From contig NMRA01000149.1 of the NCBI GenBank assembly GCA_002633005.1, positions 140,066 through 204,065 of the forward strand: a DNA stretch of 64,000 bases, given 5' to 3'. The translations under genes and the position numbers were made by a program. The first letter of the stretch is position 1. The number at the start of each line of letters is the position of its first letter. This document shows positions 27,701-38,097 of this stretch, piece after piece. Source of the stretch: Phoronis australis. Its lineage: Eukaryota; Phoronida; Phoronidae. A model generated the notes under the pieces. That model did not search any database. It had not been told where the DNA came from and was given only the letters and a program-made list of their open reading frames with translations.

Positions 27701-30700
27701 TGGTAGTAAGATTACGTAACCACAAAATTTGAGAAATAAGTAGAAAGTAATTGACAAGAATTCGATGTACTGTTATGCTTGAGTTCAGTGTCATTTGGTC
27801 AAGAGTAATGAAATTACTTTTTTCTCTCAGTGGTCCAAACTGCTCCAGCTGATCTAGCAACTAATGTTGAGAATGCCAAAAGTGGGGGTGGCGATTCACC
27901 TGCTGACACAGTCACATCAGGTGAACGTAATCCTGCCTCTGCATCAGGCGGTGATGAGCTTAGGCCAGCCACGTCTGCTGAACAAAAGCCTGACAAAGTG
28001 AAGTGAGTAGTTTAAAATGAAAGTGTGAATTGCAGTGTTGGCTAATAATGGAAATGACATGTTGTTATGGGTAATTGAAGGAAAAGGCTATTTATATTTA
28101 TATGTGGGCGCATAAAAATCTTCCAAAATCACCTGCAATTTTACTTTGAGCAAAGGACTAAATACATATTGATCAATCATATAAATATGTGGTTGCATAT
28201 TGCCGTCATCTCTGTCTGGACGTCCAGCGTCCGCAGCTGCATCTCCTAAACCCTTGCAGGCTTGTTTTGAAATTTGGCAGGTGTGTTCCTATGGGGTCTA
28301 CGACAGAGGGCGATGAGTTTCGGACAGACCCGAATACCGCTGTGTTCCCTAGTGGCAGTTTTAGTTTTTTACGTTTGTCTCTGTATCTTCAAAGGTCTTC
28401 AACCTATTTTCATGAAATTTGGTACATATGCATCTATTAATGAGTTGATGCTATCCTCCCGTTTTCGGATTGCTTCGATGGACTTTGCGCCATGTAGTGG
28501 CCATTTTTACTATTTACGAGTCGTTTTTTGGCATCCGCTCCTCTAACAACCAAGCCACTCTAAGTATGATTGTGAAAATTGGCATGTATGGTCTTACTAT
28601 GAAGAAGACAGTTGACGATGATTTTCCGATGACTTCGACTACTGTGGCACTTCCTAGTGGCAGTTTTGTTTGTTTTTGCGCTCATGGCTGTATCTCTTAA
28701 ACGCTCTACAGGATCTTTATTAAATTTAGCAAATGTATTTATATAAAGTTGACAACAGACGACTACGACTTTCGGACAGATGAGTCTATAGGTGTACCCC
28801 CTAGTGGCAATTTTAGTTTTTTACGTTTATCGCTGTATCTTCAAAGGTACTCAACGGATTTCCATAAAATTTGGCACATAGACATCCATTAGTGAGGTGA
28901 CGCTAGCCATTCATCTTCAGATTGGTTCAAGGTTTTTTTTGTGCCACCTAGTGGCCATTTTTGTTGTTTTTAGTCTGTTTTGTGGCGTTCGTCCCTCTGT
29001 CAACCAAACCACTCTAAGGATGACTGTTTAAGTTGACATGTATGTTCTTTCTATGAAGGGGACAGTTGCCGATGATTTTCTGACTACTTCGACTACTGTG
29101 GCGCCTCCTAGTGGCAGTTTTTTTTGCACCCATACCTGTGTTTCCTAAGCCCTCTGCAGGATCTTTATTAATTAGCAAGTGTACTTATATGAGGTTAACA
29201 AGAGACGATGACGACTTTGAGACAGATCCGATTAACACTGTGCCCCTTATGGGCAATTTTGTTTTTTTTTTTTGTTTTCCTCTGTTTCTCTGAAGCTCCT
29301 TAGGGAATTTAATTTAAGTTGGTAAATGGCTTTCTTTTATTAAAGAAACGATGACATTTTTTGGTTTTCAAACAGATTCAACATATTTTGCGCCATCTGC
29401 GATGCATTCGTGGGCGCATTTCAGCGCTCCGTTTTGCTCTTGTTTAAATATTTGGAAGTCCCAATTTGTGTTTATTTTTTTGCTTCTGGAATTCTTTTCT
29501 CCATGTGACATTCGACCCTCGCTAACTTTTGCAGCGAGCCTGTCACTCACAAGAGCGAGCTTGTGTTCAAAATCAGCCCCAGCAAAGTGGCCGAGCGGTC
29601 ATCTGAGTCCAGGCAACAGGTCACCATTAGGTATGCCAAATTAACAGGCTTACTGAGTTGACTGTCTTCACTGCTGCTATTGAGCTTTCTTATGAGTTCT
29701 TTGTACTAATATGTGTAAGATCTGTCTGCACCCAACCATGAAGTGGTAGTACCTTCTGCTTTGCTGCATGAAAGCTGGGCCACGAAACAGGTCATAAAAC
29801 CAGACCATTGAAGTAATCTCTTAACTTTTTAGTTCAACATTTTTCTAAAAAGTGAAATTTCTTTGAGATCCTAGCTAAAATTTAAAGTCTGTATTTTGGT
29901 ACTTAACATCAATTGAATTACAAACACTATGTAGTCAAAATAACCGTTGTGTCTTGACGGAAGTCTTCATTGGCATGCAGAGTTAGTTGTTCAGCTGACG
30001 TCGCCAAAATCATGCCTCTTTGATGTCGTGATGTCCCCATGTGGAGTGTTTGTGACTGCAGTGTGTGCGTGCGTGAGATGCATGAACCTCACGTGCACCA
30101 CTAACAATGATCTAGCAGAGTCAAGTCTGACTTGTGTTGCTCTCTTACAAACCTAACTGCCTGCTTGCCGGTCTCCTCATTTCGTGTGACTGCATTTGTT
30201 TGGTTGTAGTCCTAACACTGAGAGTGAAGAGTCAACAAAGCCACCGACAGAGGTCACCACCAGTTCACAACAAGATAAGGTCAATGAAGATCTGTTTAAT
30301 AACTTTAAGTGAGTGCCATTATAACTGCTTCCAATTCTGTCTCTCACCAACCTCGATTTTAAACGCTGGAAAACTTAAAGCATTCAATCCTTTTGAAACT
30401 GTCTAATACAGTTACTGCTTACTAGTTGCTAGTAGAAATTGAGCAATGTTCCATTTTTAAGTGTCATTTTATTTTCTTTAAGGCTATGTAGGATCCTATC
30501 TCAGAAACTCTTATCGTATTCATATATTACTGTCAAATAGTAGTTTTATGTATTGTTCACAAAATACTGTTGGTAATTGTTTACAAAGTGTACCACTTTT
30601 GTGTGTGGGGCTACTGAAAATTGGATCTGTGATTTTCTTTAAAAAAAACTAATGCTGCGTAAAACGAAAATAAAATTATAATTCAGAAAACTGTAGCAGT

Positions 30701-32275
30701 GTTTGAGATTTCGTGTTGACATTCATGTCAAATGAAATATGTTCATGTTATTGATACCGTTCCTTAGCTACTTGTCCTTTTGCTAAACTTTACATAAAAT
30801 ACAGGGTCACGTGACCCAATTAAGATTGACGTAGTACCCCATAAAAATGGACAAATTTGAGAAACAACTCAATGGATTCATGTGAAACTTTTGGATACAA
30901 TGCTTTGTGCACTTTTATCAAAAACGCTATTTAATAGGAGTTGTTTTAACAATGTTCCGCTTTTGCTGAGGATCTATCAAAAATAGTATGTTGATATGAT
31001 TTTCATGAAAAACCTTAAAAGTTGATAAAACGAAAACAAAATAATACTTTAAAAAAACTATAACAGAACAGCGTTTTTTATATCTCACCTTGAACATTTA
31101 TATCAAATAAAATTTGATCATGTGATTGATACCGTTGTTTTGCTATCAATGCAACTTTCTCTTTTGCTAAATTTTACTAAAATGACATGGTCACGTGACC
31201 TAATTGATAACAGTTTGCTGAAGTCATAATTCAAATTCTGCAGCTTTCTACTTTCAGAAAATATGTACTTTTACTGAGTTAAAGTTTATAGTTCTAAATA
31301 TTTGGCTGAATGCACCCACTTGTTGATAAGGTCTTACATAATCTTAATGGCAGATTGGGAAAGGTCTAATATCAAATTCTACTAACTTTTTACTTTCAGA
31401 AAACATACTTTTACTTTTACTGAGTTAAGATTTATGATTTTCTAGACCTTATGCTACACAGACTTGTTGATAAGTTGCTACGTAATGTGTTCCATTATTT
31501 CTTTTGCCATGGATAGTCAGTTTGATGCATGGATAGTTTTGCATTCTCTTCTGCACAGTTAGTAACTCAATTATTAGTTGAGTTACTGTTAGTTGTTTGT
31601 GTTTGTTTTAGTTCAAAAATTACGTCTGTAAATTGTGACCTGCGATGAGATGGTAATTTTCAGTGTGAGTGATTTTCTGACTTTTCTGATTAATTGTATG
31701 GTCAACCATTTCAGCTACTTGAAGTCAACAGGGATGATTAAGCCAGCTCATCATGGAAATGGTCCTTCAGACCTACCCAATCAAGAAATATTAGCTGACC
31801 AGGCCAAAATAGAAGAAATTAGGTAATGAAATGGATCAAAGTAAAGCAATCCATCGTTTGGAGTTCAAAAATCAAATGAGCAGTAAATTTCAGAATACCA
31901 TTTGAAGTGATGTTTTTTAGTTCAGTTGTTGAGTTCAGACCAGTGAGAATTATGAAAGTCAAAATTTGAGTTTGTTTGCTCTAAATGTACAACAAATGTA
32001 TGAATGTATAGGCGTGACATGACCAGAGTGTTGACAGTGTGCCTGTTTTAACTCTGCAGATGATGTCACTAGTTATTGCGTGCACATGCTGTTGCTGGTT
32101 GGTGAACACACAGTACTTAGTAAATGACAATGACATGTGTTTGTTGAAAATGTTACTGGGTTAAAGGTAAAAATTACTATGTTTCTCTTTCAGAACTCAG
32201 GCCAAAGATGCTCTGGACCTCTATGATAGTGCAAAGGCTGAAGGCGGTGCTAACACTATGAACGGGCCCGTGTGA
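5686..32275 (+). CDS. Protein phosphatase 6 regulatory subunit (SAPS domain), 5' partial
   Basis: This gene encodes a PPP6R/SAPS protein, the regulatory subunit that binds the PP6 catalytic subunit and directs it to substrates. Twenty-four coding exons join in frame across GT-AG introns (one GC-AG), giving about 910 codons against roughly 870-970 residues in vertebrate paralogues. The N-terminal SAPS helical-repeat region includes [29 protein letters not shown] and [25 protein letters not shown] segment and an acidic, Ser/Asp-rich low-complexity tail follow, ending in the family's NGPV before TGA at 32273-32275. The first coding exon is not in the window. One internal exon is missing between 22496 and 24477, shown by a phase mismatch. 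An invertebrate single-copy gene could equally be called PPP6R1, R2 or R3; the symbol is by similarity to PPP6R3. Confidence 0.95.
7030..7860 (+). repeat. Dispersed repeat family copy in PPP6R intron 3
   Basis: This degenerate sequence carries the family's landmarks: GCCGTCATCT..GTCCGGCGT, GAAATTTGGCA-like steps, and the core CCCTCTAGTGGCAATTTTAG near 7208. Similar landmarks recur several times with spacing near 150-200 bp, so the element is built of diverged internal monomers. Its open frames are not conserved between copies. Confidence 0.75.
8695..15103 (+). CDS. PPP6R exons 4-13, core of the SAPS domain
   Basis: The exons are 8695-8832, 9441-9506, 9771-9883, 10305-10418, 11225-11354, 12157-12315, 13608-13745, 13927-13991, 14580-14698 and 15015-15103. 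All phases match. Recognisable family motifs in order are [108 protein letters not shown] and ANRRNTVDL. These are the helical repeats used in PP6c binding in this family. Confidence 0.95.
10145..10210. repeat. 33-bp tandem duplication with small hairpin
   Basis: Two perfect copies start at 10145 and 10178. Each contains GTTGC-ATTG-GCAAC, a 5-bp stem with a 4-base loop. It lies in a PPP6R intron about 95 bases upstream of the exon at 10305. Confidence 0.93.
16060..22496 (+). CDS. PPP6R exons 14-16, post-SAPS linker
   Basis: The exons are 16060-16149, 20344-20441 and 22436-22496. They encode [20 protein letters not shown], then [18 protein letters not shown] and an EEDFAEQEE acidic run, then [16 protein letters not shown]. 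Exon 14 ends in phase 0. Exon 15 ends with two bases that pair with the first base of exon 16 to make Asp. Exon 16 ends exactly on a codon boundary, which conflicts with the phase needed at 24477. Confidence 0.92.
16150..20343. other. Long PPP6R intron 14, no exon recognised
   Basis: About 4.2 kb lie between exons at 16149 and 20344, and the flanking phases join directly. Apart from the short repeat at 17261-17343 and a TTTTG-rich tract near 18414-18440, I see no structure. Splice-like pieces such as the one ending at 17983 do not match any conserved part of the family. Confidence 0.6.
17261..17343. repeat. Short tandem repeat of GTGATTCAG units
   Basis: GTGATTCAGTACAACTTACA occurs at 17263 and 17298, and GTGATTCAG occurs again at 17335, with spacings of 35 and 37. 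The array is in the long intron between PPP6R exons 14 and 15. Confidence 0.85.
20446..20526. repeat. 40-bp tandem duplication next to exon 15 donor
   Basis: Units start at 20446 and 20486 and begin GTACCTTTACATTGCCTACT. The first overlaps the donor of PPP6R exon 15 (GTGAGTACC from 20442). Each unit ends CTGACTGCAGT, an acceptor-like string. Confidence 0.9.
22540..23601. repeat. Degenerate repeats left of the 23.6-kb gap
   Basis: Motifs such as ATGGGTGGTGG and TATGGGCGGTTGG near 22605 and 23575 recur. Between 23080 and 23515 a block with CTCAAAAACTGC, GGCACCAGTC and GTTGGCC motifs appears in diverged tandem copies. There is no coding similarity. This block and the sequence to the right of the gap are probably parts of the dispersed repeat family. 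Confidence 0.55.
23602..23752. other. Assembly gap of 151 N
   Basis: This is a run of N inside the intron between visible exons 16 and 17 of PPP6R, in repeat-rich sequence. The right flank matches the end of the dispersed repeat family, so repeat content probably caused the gap. It is the best place for the PPP6R exon that is missing. Confidence 0.97.
23753..23920 (+). repeat. Dispersed repeat fragment with family terminus
   Basis: It contains GCCCTCTACTGGCCAATTT and ends GTGGGCGCATTTCAACGCTC followed by TTGCTCTTGTTT. The same end occurs at 29410-29450. The gap truncates its left side. Confidence 0.75.
24477..24613 (+). CDS. PPP6R exon 17, tandem acceptor and GC donor
   Basis: The exon encodes [20 protein letters not shown], then [12 protein letters not shown], matching the acidic serine-rich segment of the family. 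The acceptor is a tandem GCAGCAG, so splicing could start at 24477 or 24480 and change one residue. The donor reads G/GCAAGT: the next exon begins with two bases that need exactly one preceding base, which is satisfied only if the intron starts with GC at 24614. This is a GC-AG intron rather than GT-AG. Confidence 0.88.
24953..25192. repeat. 39-bp minisatellite, six copies plus a partial
   Basis: A unit beginning CCTTGTGTCTCTGTCACTA recurs at 24953, 24992, 25031, 25070, 25109 and 25148, with a partial at 25187. Because 39 is divisible by three, the minus strand stays open as a repetitive frame ([13 protein letters not shown]), which is not evidence of a gene. The array ends 11 bases before the acceptor of PPP6R exon 18, so it supplies the branch-point and pyrimidine-tract region of that intron. 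Confidence 0.95.
25204..25432 (+). CDS. PPP6R exon 18
   Basis: This is a 229-nt exon with acceptor ACAG and donor GTCAGT. It encodes [22 protein letters not shown], a Ser/Glu-rich run, and the two similar motifs NWANFDNLT and KWADFTNFT. Vertebrate PPP6R3 has comparable W-x-x-F acidic motifs here. Codon phase links the single leftover base from exon 17 to the first two bases here, giving Ala. Confidence 0.92.
25561..25728. repeat. 56-bp tandem repeat, three near-identical copies
   Basis: Units start at 25561, 25617 and 25673, each beginning TGAATTATAAACTAACAAG and ending CAGGGAAAC. The copies are almost identical, so the expansion is recent or an assembly effect. It lies in the intron after PPP6R exon 18. 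Confidence 0.93.
25740..27085 (+). repeat. Dispersed repeat family, tandem or nested copies
   Basis: Two starts resembling TGCGCCCTCATATTTATAT then GCCGTCATCTCCGTCCGG are seen near 25745 and 25935. Cores of the type CCCCCTAGTGGCAATTTTA follow near 26105, 26405, 26655 and 26775, each before a pyrimidine-rich stretch. Monomers have diverged. The element fills much of the intron between PPP6R exons 18 and 19. Confidence 0.75.
27500..32275 (+). CDS. PPP6R exons 19-24, C-terminal tail and stop
   Basis: The exons are 27500-27573, 27831-28002, 29535-29630, 30210-30308, 31715-31822 and 32194-32275. They encode [14 protein letters not shown], a Gly/Ala/Ser-rich low-complexity segment, [14 protein letters not shown], a Ser/Thr-Pro-rich segment, [13 protein letters not shown], and a final exon reading [12 protein letters not shown], then NGPV and TGA. 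All six junction phases agree. The order and the NGPV end match the vertebrate family, but the sequence between motifs is poorly conserved, as expected of a disordered tail. Confidence 0.9.
28095..29450 (+). repeat. Dispersed repeat family, longest copy
   Basis: It starts TATTTATATGTGGGCGCATA, passes through GCCGTCATCTCTGTCTGGAC and CCCTAGTGGCAGTTTTAG-type cores near 28345, 28495, 28655, 28800, 28945 and 29105, and ends GTGGGCGCATTTCAGCGCTC with TTGCTCTTGTTT. Start and end share GGGCGCAT. It lies about 85 bases upstream of the exon at 29535. Confidence 0.8.
30480..31480. repeat. Diverged tandem duplications with E-box palindromes
   Basis: About 365-bp repeats can be followed by ATTGATACCGTT at about 30750 and 31120, and by the palindromes at 30804-30817 and 31189-31200. 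A second pair follows, around TTTCTACTTTCAGAAAATAT near 31250 and its relative near 31390. All lie in the intron before the exon at 31715. Confidence 0.8.
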
Positions 32276-34830
32276 CGACTACTGGACTAGTTGAGCCTGC
32301 GCCAGATATATGACTTCCTGCCACGCAGTTCTAGGACACGTGTGCCATTCTATAACAGACCCAATCTGTATTATAACCAATAAGACACGTGAATATGAAT
32401 GCTGTGATAGCGTGCCAGGAGCGAGAATCATAGTTCTGTGTTAGCCAGTGTTATTTCCTGGTCACGCACTACTTGCCTATCGGGAACAGTTCACTGTACG
32501 GCGCCATGGTGATTGCGGTCATATTTGCTCTCATTCATGTCACAGCTGAGGGGCAGCTACTCATCAAAGATAATGCTTTGCAGTCTGTTGGTAGAATTTT
32601 GGTGTCAAATTCATTCAGACAAAATGCTCTGCATTTAAATGAAGTGACCATATTTTACCTAAGACTTCGTGTCATGTGTCATGTTGGATATCACACAACT
32701 GGAATAGCATTAATGACTTGGATTTTCTAGGTTACATTTGTGCTAGTATTTGAAGTCATTTCCAAGCAACGAAGCATTATTTAAATGTACCGTACTGTAT
32801 ATGTGCACATTAAGGCCATGTGCTTTTAGGCAAAGCTGCATCACCCCACTTCCAGCATTAAGCACGTGGTATGTACTAAGTGTTCTAGAAAACCAAACTG
32901 CAAAATTTTGCAACAGCGTGTGAGTAAAGCTTGATACTAACCTATGTTCAACTAAACATGAAAAGTTAAATGAAAAGTTCTAGAATTGAATAAAAGACAC
33001 ACAGACAGATGAAGATGTGGACATGGAATAGCCTGCCTGTGGCTATAAGTGAAACTTAATGCTTGTGCTTGTGTGTGAAAAAATTCAGGCGCATGGGCTT
33101 AAATATGCGCATATACGGTAAATTTTAGTAAAGCATAACTTCCTTTTTGTTATAGAAGTTTGCTATCCTTCAGAATGGCACTGTGAGAGTATTTTCATTG
33201 ATAAGACTTGCCCATTTCCTGATTCTGTTTTCGTGATTTTTTTGTTCTGATATCCCCTGTTTGTTCATTATTTACACAGATCCATTTCAGAATAAGGAAA
33301 ATTCAGTTACACCAGTGAAACATTCTGTATAAAGTTCTTTTTGTTCAATATTGCTGTGTTTTCTGAAGAGTATGTTTGAATTTGTTCTCGGGTATTATAT
33401 TAATCAGTTCTAGTATTTTTTTGAATTTTTATGCAGTTTGTCACAATAGTCTCCATGTCTTGCAGTCATGTATGATTACGCAAGACTTGTTTCTTAATTT
33501 GTGTGATTTTATGCATCCACATTTTATTTAGCGATGAAGTTGCGGAGTGTTCTACAGTCTTTGTTAGGATCTGTTGATGTGTTTGTAAATGGTTGTAAAT
33601 AGTCCTACTGTTCATCTCTGGGTCAGATCCTGCATAATTCAAGTTTTACTTATAGTTGACGATTTCGCCAATTTCATTAAGCTTACGTGTAACTATTGTC
33701 ACTGTGCTGTGCTACGAGTTTTATCTAACGGATCTCGTGGCTGCTTTGTTTCGAGGCTATGCTTTATCCAGATGCACTTTAGTGTGGGGTTATGTTTCCG
33801 AATGCTACAGCCTGTCATGAGCAATCGATAGCCATGACTCGAAACTCGTAAATTGGCGTGACATTTCACCCTCGCCTGTGCTTTTGCAGTCCCAGATATT
33901 GGACTTTATAATATCCAAAGTGTTTTAAGGCCGCTGTAGTATGAATGCAAGTTCGTTCTGTTTTAGCCTTTAACAAAGAAGTGTAAACAGACACATAAAA
34001 GGTTACAGTTAATGTAGCTGTTGGTAGGCTTATTTCCTTTTTCTGCTCAGTTTTGAATGTTTGTCCTCAGACCAGTGAAAAGGTTAGTCTCCATGGCACT
34101 TGGTTGTCATTAAACCCTCTTGGCATTTGTCTGTTGGGCCTTGGGCTAGACAACCCAGGAATAAGTAAACTTGAAATTTTGTGTCCTTCAGTGTTGAATG
34201 ACCACATTTTTAGTTGCCGCAGTTGGCTTTCTGTGAGTTTTTGTCAACAGTTAATTAATATTTAAGAAATACGTATTGCTTCCATTGTAAAATCATGGGC
34301 ATGACTAGCGATTCATTTGCTCTGCTAAGATCAGTTTGAATTTGCTGTTTATAGACTAGAGATTTCTTTGCAATAATAAAGAACTTCTAAAATTCAGGCC
34401 CTTGCACTCTTGCTTTCTACATTTGATATTTTCGGGGAGTTCCAGAAACTCATGAATAGAATTACTTCTATTTACCAATCTAATGCTTGCTTTGAAATCT
34501 TTAGAAATCAGAATGTTGGTGAAATATTTTTGCGCGTTAACTGTGTAGGGAAGTTAGGGTTAAGAAGCACTCTTAGAAATTTGAAAAAAATATATATAAG
34601 TTTGTGGAGATTATGTCTGAATGTATGATAGGGGTGTACAGAAAGTTATTTTCTATGTGAGGTTTAACCTTATAGGAAAACAAAGTTGTTGAGGTTGTAC
34701 ATCATTGATGATTGAAATAAATTGGTCTTGTAAATTCAGATTGAAGTAGGCATACCTACTCATTGATATGTATGAAGATTAATATGAATACAACATTGTA
34801 AAAATAAACCAGTTCTGGTTTTAACCATTG
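32276..34830 (+). other. Probable PPP6R 3' UTR with several poly(A) signals
   Basis: No exon follows the stop. AATAAA occurs at 32989-32994, 34375-34380, 34716-34721 and 34803-34808. A Pumilio-type TGTAAATA lies at 33594-33601. Short frames here have no family match. If the distal signals are used, the 3' UTR is about 2.5 kb; if the first is used, it is about 0.7 kb. Confidence 0.6.
34716..34808 (+). terminator. Distal poly(A) signals for PPP6R
   Basis: AATAAA hexamers at 34716-34721 and 34803-34808 sit in AT-rich sequence downstream of the stop, with no later candidate before the dispersed repeat at 35.0 kb. Which one is used cannot be told from sequence. Confidence 0.45.
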
Positions 34831-35034
34831 TACAAAAACATCCATGCTTTGCTATGTCTTAGAGGTTGTCATTTTGGGTGAATTGAACTGATTCAAGGAC
34901 ATAGTAGGTACTTTGTAATTAGGAAACGTCATGTAAGTGTTCCTCAAGTACATTTCGTAACACTTACAAGACCTGTATTTGCAAGTCATGAAAGACTTTT
35001 CAACCAACCTGTGGTAGGCCTACCATTTTTATGC

Positions 35035-35760
35035 ACCCAGGTGTACATATTTGTGTGCATATTGCTGTCATGTGTCTCGTGTATGCGGCTGTGTGCCCTA
35101 AACACTTACAGGAGCTCCATGAAGTTTGAGGGGTGTGTTCGTATAAACTTGATGTCCGGATGATTTTTAGACGGATCTGACTTCCTCTGCCCCTAGTGGC
35201 AATTTCAATTTTTAGGGTTAACTGCTTGAAGCATAGTCATGAATATTGGAGTGTTGAGGAGAGTGGCCGACCTTAGCTTTAACACAGATCTACTGCGGCT
35301 TACCCTAGTGATAATTTCGTTTAGGTTAACGTCAATATTTTTGGTGAGTCTTCATGAAATTTGACTTGTGTTTTCGTGTGGAACATGAGGAGTGCACAGC
35401 TACCATTGATTTTCAGACAACTGTGGCGCCCCTTAGTGTCAGTTTTGTGCCCATGGGCGGATCCAGGATTTTGAGTTAGGAGGGGGGCCAGGGCAGAGTT
35501 TTATCCAGGATTTTGCCTGTCGGAGATTGGCACTCCCGAACTGCCCAATGGAATCTTGGAGAATTTTGGGGGGGGCATGTCCCCCTTGGCCCCCCCCCCC
35601 TCTAAATCTGCCACTGGTGCCTGCTCCGGTGTCTACCAAGTTGATGGATCTTCTTGAGCAGTTACGAACCAGTTCCTAGTGAAGAGAGCCCGGCTCTCAA
35701 ATCGAACTGCTCTGGCGGTCCTCTGGCAATTCGGATTTTCTTTATATCTGTTGGCTCCGA
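35035..35760 (+). repeat. Dispersed repeat copy interrupted by a MITE
   Basis: Landmarks seen are TTTTTATGCACCCAGGTGTA, then ATTGCTGTCATGTGTCTC, then TGCCCCTAGTGGCAATTTCA near 35190. The sequence is broken at 35452-35616 by a MITE and resumes with GCCTGCTCCGGTGTCTACC, matching the family's flow across the insertion. Confidence 0.75.
35452..35616. mobile_element. CAGTGGCGGAT-type MITE with GTGCC duplication
   Basis: The right end ATCTGCCACTG is the inverted copy of CAGTGGCAGAT, and the left end CATGGGCGGAT is a slightly changed version. GTGCC flanks both sides (35447-35451 and 35617-35621). Poly-G and poly-C runs sit inside. It has no coding capacity. A reverse-oriented relative is at 42526-42669. 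Confidence 0.8.
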
Positions 35761-38029
35761 TGGTTCTTCATGGATTGTGGCATAATCTGCGTTTTATTTG
35801 AGGAATGTATGCCTGGTGGTGATTGTTGATTTTCGAAAGGACCCATGGCAATACTTTGGAAAATGAGCATCCTGCCTTTTGTGATGCTCACGCAGTGCAT
35901 TACTCTTCGTGCAATTCCATGAAGAGGTCAGTTCAAAGACAAAAAACAAGATTGTGATAATATTAAAATTTCTGGTCTCGCCTGAAAGCCCTGTCTAGTT
36001 GCAAGACCCGTGTTTGAATTTCCTCCAACTTGCTCTTCCAAAACGGACCCATTTTTGGGTGTCACTTGACCTTAAAAAGTATAACCCCGATTTTTTGGCT
36101 GATTCTAATTATTGTAACAAATAAGCAAATTAAAGATATTTCACAATATCAAAATTGTTCAGTAACAAAGCCTAAACTATCCTAAAAGTATATTACCTGT
36201 GTGTCAACTCGTCGACCGCTTGAGGTCAAAAGACAACTTCCGGATATCAGTGCTGTTGGCCCGTCACAAATATTGCTAAAAAGTTTAGTTACGTCAAAGG
36301 TTATTCGCCACAATTAACATTTTTAGATCTGAAGGATTACTCATTCGTAAAAGTTGTACGTCCGTCCATTTCACAACATGAAAAAATTCAGTACTAATTA
36401 TCAAACAAACAAATGCAATTTTATTAAAATTATTAGTATTAAGCACTACGTTACCTTTTATATCCAGGATAGCCATATTTACAGTTACCAGTTTTGAATT
36501 TAAGTTGTACTTGATACCAACAAAAACAGTTTTCTTAAATGTCAGGTGTCAAATACAAACCAATTATCACTCTCGTCCTCATTTATATTGTTTACAGTAT
36601 TTAAAGAGAAGTGAGGGTTTTAGGAGGTTATTTTGCCTGTTTATTCGACTGTGTTGAAAAGTTAACATTCTAGTGTTCGTGCCTTGCGTACCTGATAATT
36701 TCGTGCAAAAGGCAAATCCTATGTATTTTGATTAAAAAAAATATGTTTCACTGTACTAATTTGATTTTTTTATCAGTTGTAAAATACTAATACATTGAAA
36801 TTTGAATTATTCCGAGTTCATAACTTAGCCGCAACAGATAGAAGATATCAGAAAAATTAGTGTGTTATATTTTACATACATTCCGCTAAATCACCACATA
36901 AAACAAAAAATGTAACTTTACGAGTCTTTTCTATTTCTATTTATTTGAACATTCAAGACCTTGGCCCACATGTTACATAAAATTTATAGGATAAGTAAAC
37001 GCTGAGCAGCTTTTCCCTGAGGACAGTGGCATGAAATACAAATTTCATTAGATTAATCTGAGCAATAGGCTCAGACATTTAGCTTTACAAATTTATGTTT
37101 ATTTGGTTCACGCCAGCACCACTCAGGTATAAATGCAGTTCTCAGAGAACGGTGCTTTTTACAAACACGTATCAAATGATATTCATCTTCAATTAGGGAC
37201 ACAGTAAAAAACACGGTAATTTGGTCCACAAGAGCATATCTACCTTTCTCTTTCATCAAGTTATGGTTGGAGCAACGTAATTTAGTCATAGCTACTAAAA
37301 AGATATATGGAATGTCACGCAACAGATAGGATTCCATTTCAAAATCAATTTTAAATGAGGAATATGTATTAAGTTTTGAACTATTCTCCACAGCAAAGCT
37401 CTAGTCTTGTAAAAAACAATCTTTAATTCCATGCAGTGCTCAAAAATGAGAAGAAAATATGTTTCGCAGCCAACTCCCTGATTGTACCGTGCCAATGAAA
37501 AACCATATTTTTGCAGCAAATTGCTAACAGATAAAGCCCTCAGAAAATTAAAGATAAAAAGACTTTTCTAATTCTCTGTGTCCTTCCGCCACACCCCTTT
37601 AAAGGCAAATTTTTCAGTTAGGCAAAGATGAAAGTTGGGACATGCATTGAAAGCTACCAATGAGATCTAACAATTTAGCACGATTTTTTTCACAATTGAT
37701 CAAAACGCCCTTTCACTGTACCTTCGTCACGGAATTGACCCTTGCTAAATCATAGACTATTGTATAGATAATGAGTGCCTGTGGTTAAATGATGTAATGA
37801 CAAAACCGAGACGTCTAAAATTTTATTGTAATTTGCAAAAATTATCAGACAAATATTATTAAATGAACTTATCAAATGTATTCCGTCGCATACATAATAG
37901 CTATGCTGTTGACTGTGCACATGTTTTACATTTCTTTGGCTCTGCTCAAATTCTTCGGATACAGCGTATATTTGTCTTTCAATGCAACTAATAAGCGAGT
38001 TATGGTTTACATGACTCTCCATAGATGGC
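35761..38029. other. Intergenic DNA between PPP6R and PSMD13
   Basis: This is AT-rich and unique-looking. The longest frames (about 60-106 codons, mostly minus strand) show no recognisable domain and no splice-linked partner. I see nothing else supported. Confidence 0.6.
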
Positions 38030-38097
38030 GATCGGCTAATCCCGTATAGTCTCGTTTTGTTAGGGAAGCAGCCATTAGCCGGTTACAAGAAAGAAAG
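38030..38097 (+). promoter_or_regulatory. Probable PSMD13 5' UTR and core promoter area
   Basis: This short stretch before the ATG changes from AT-rich to more mixed composition with CpGs (GGCGATCGGC, TCCCGTATAG, AGCCGGTTAC) and has no TATA box at the usual spacing. The transcription start is inferred, not seen. Confidence 0.4.
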
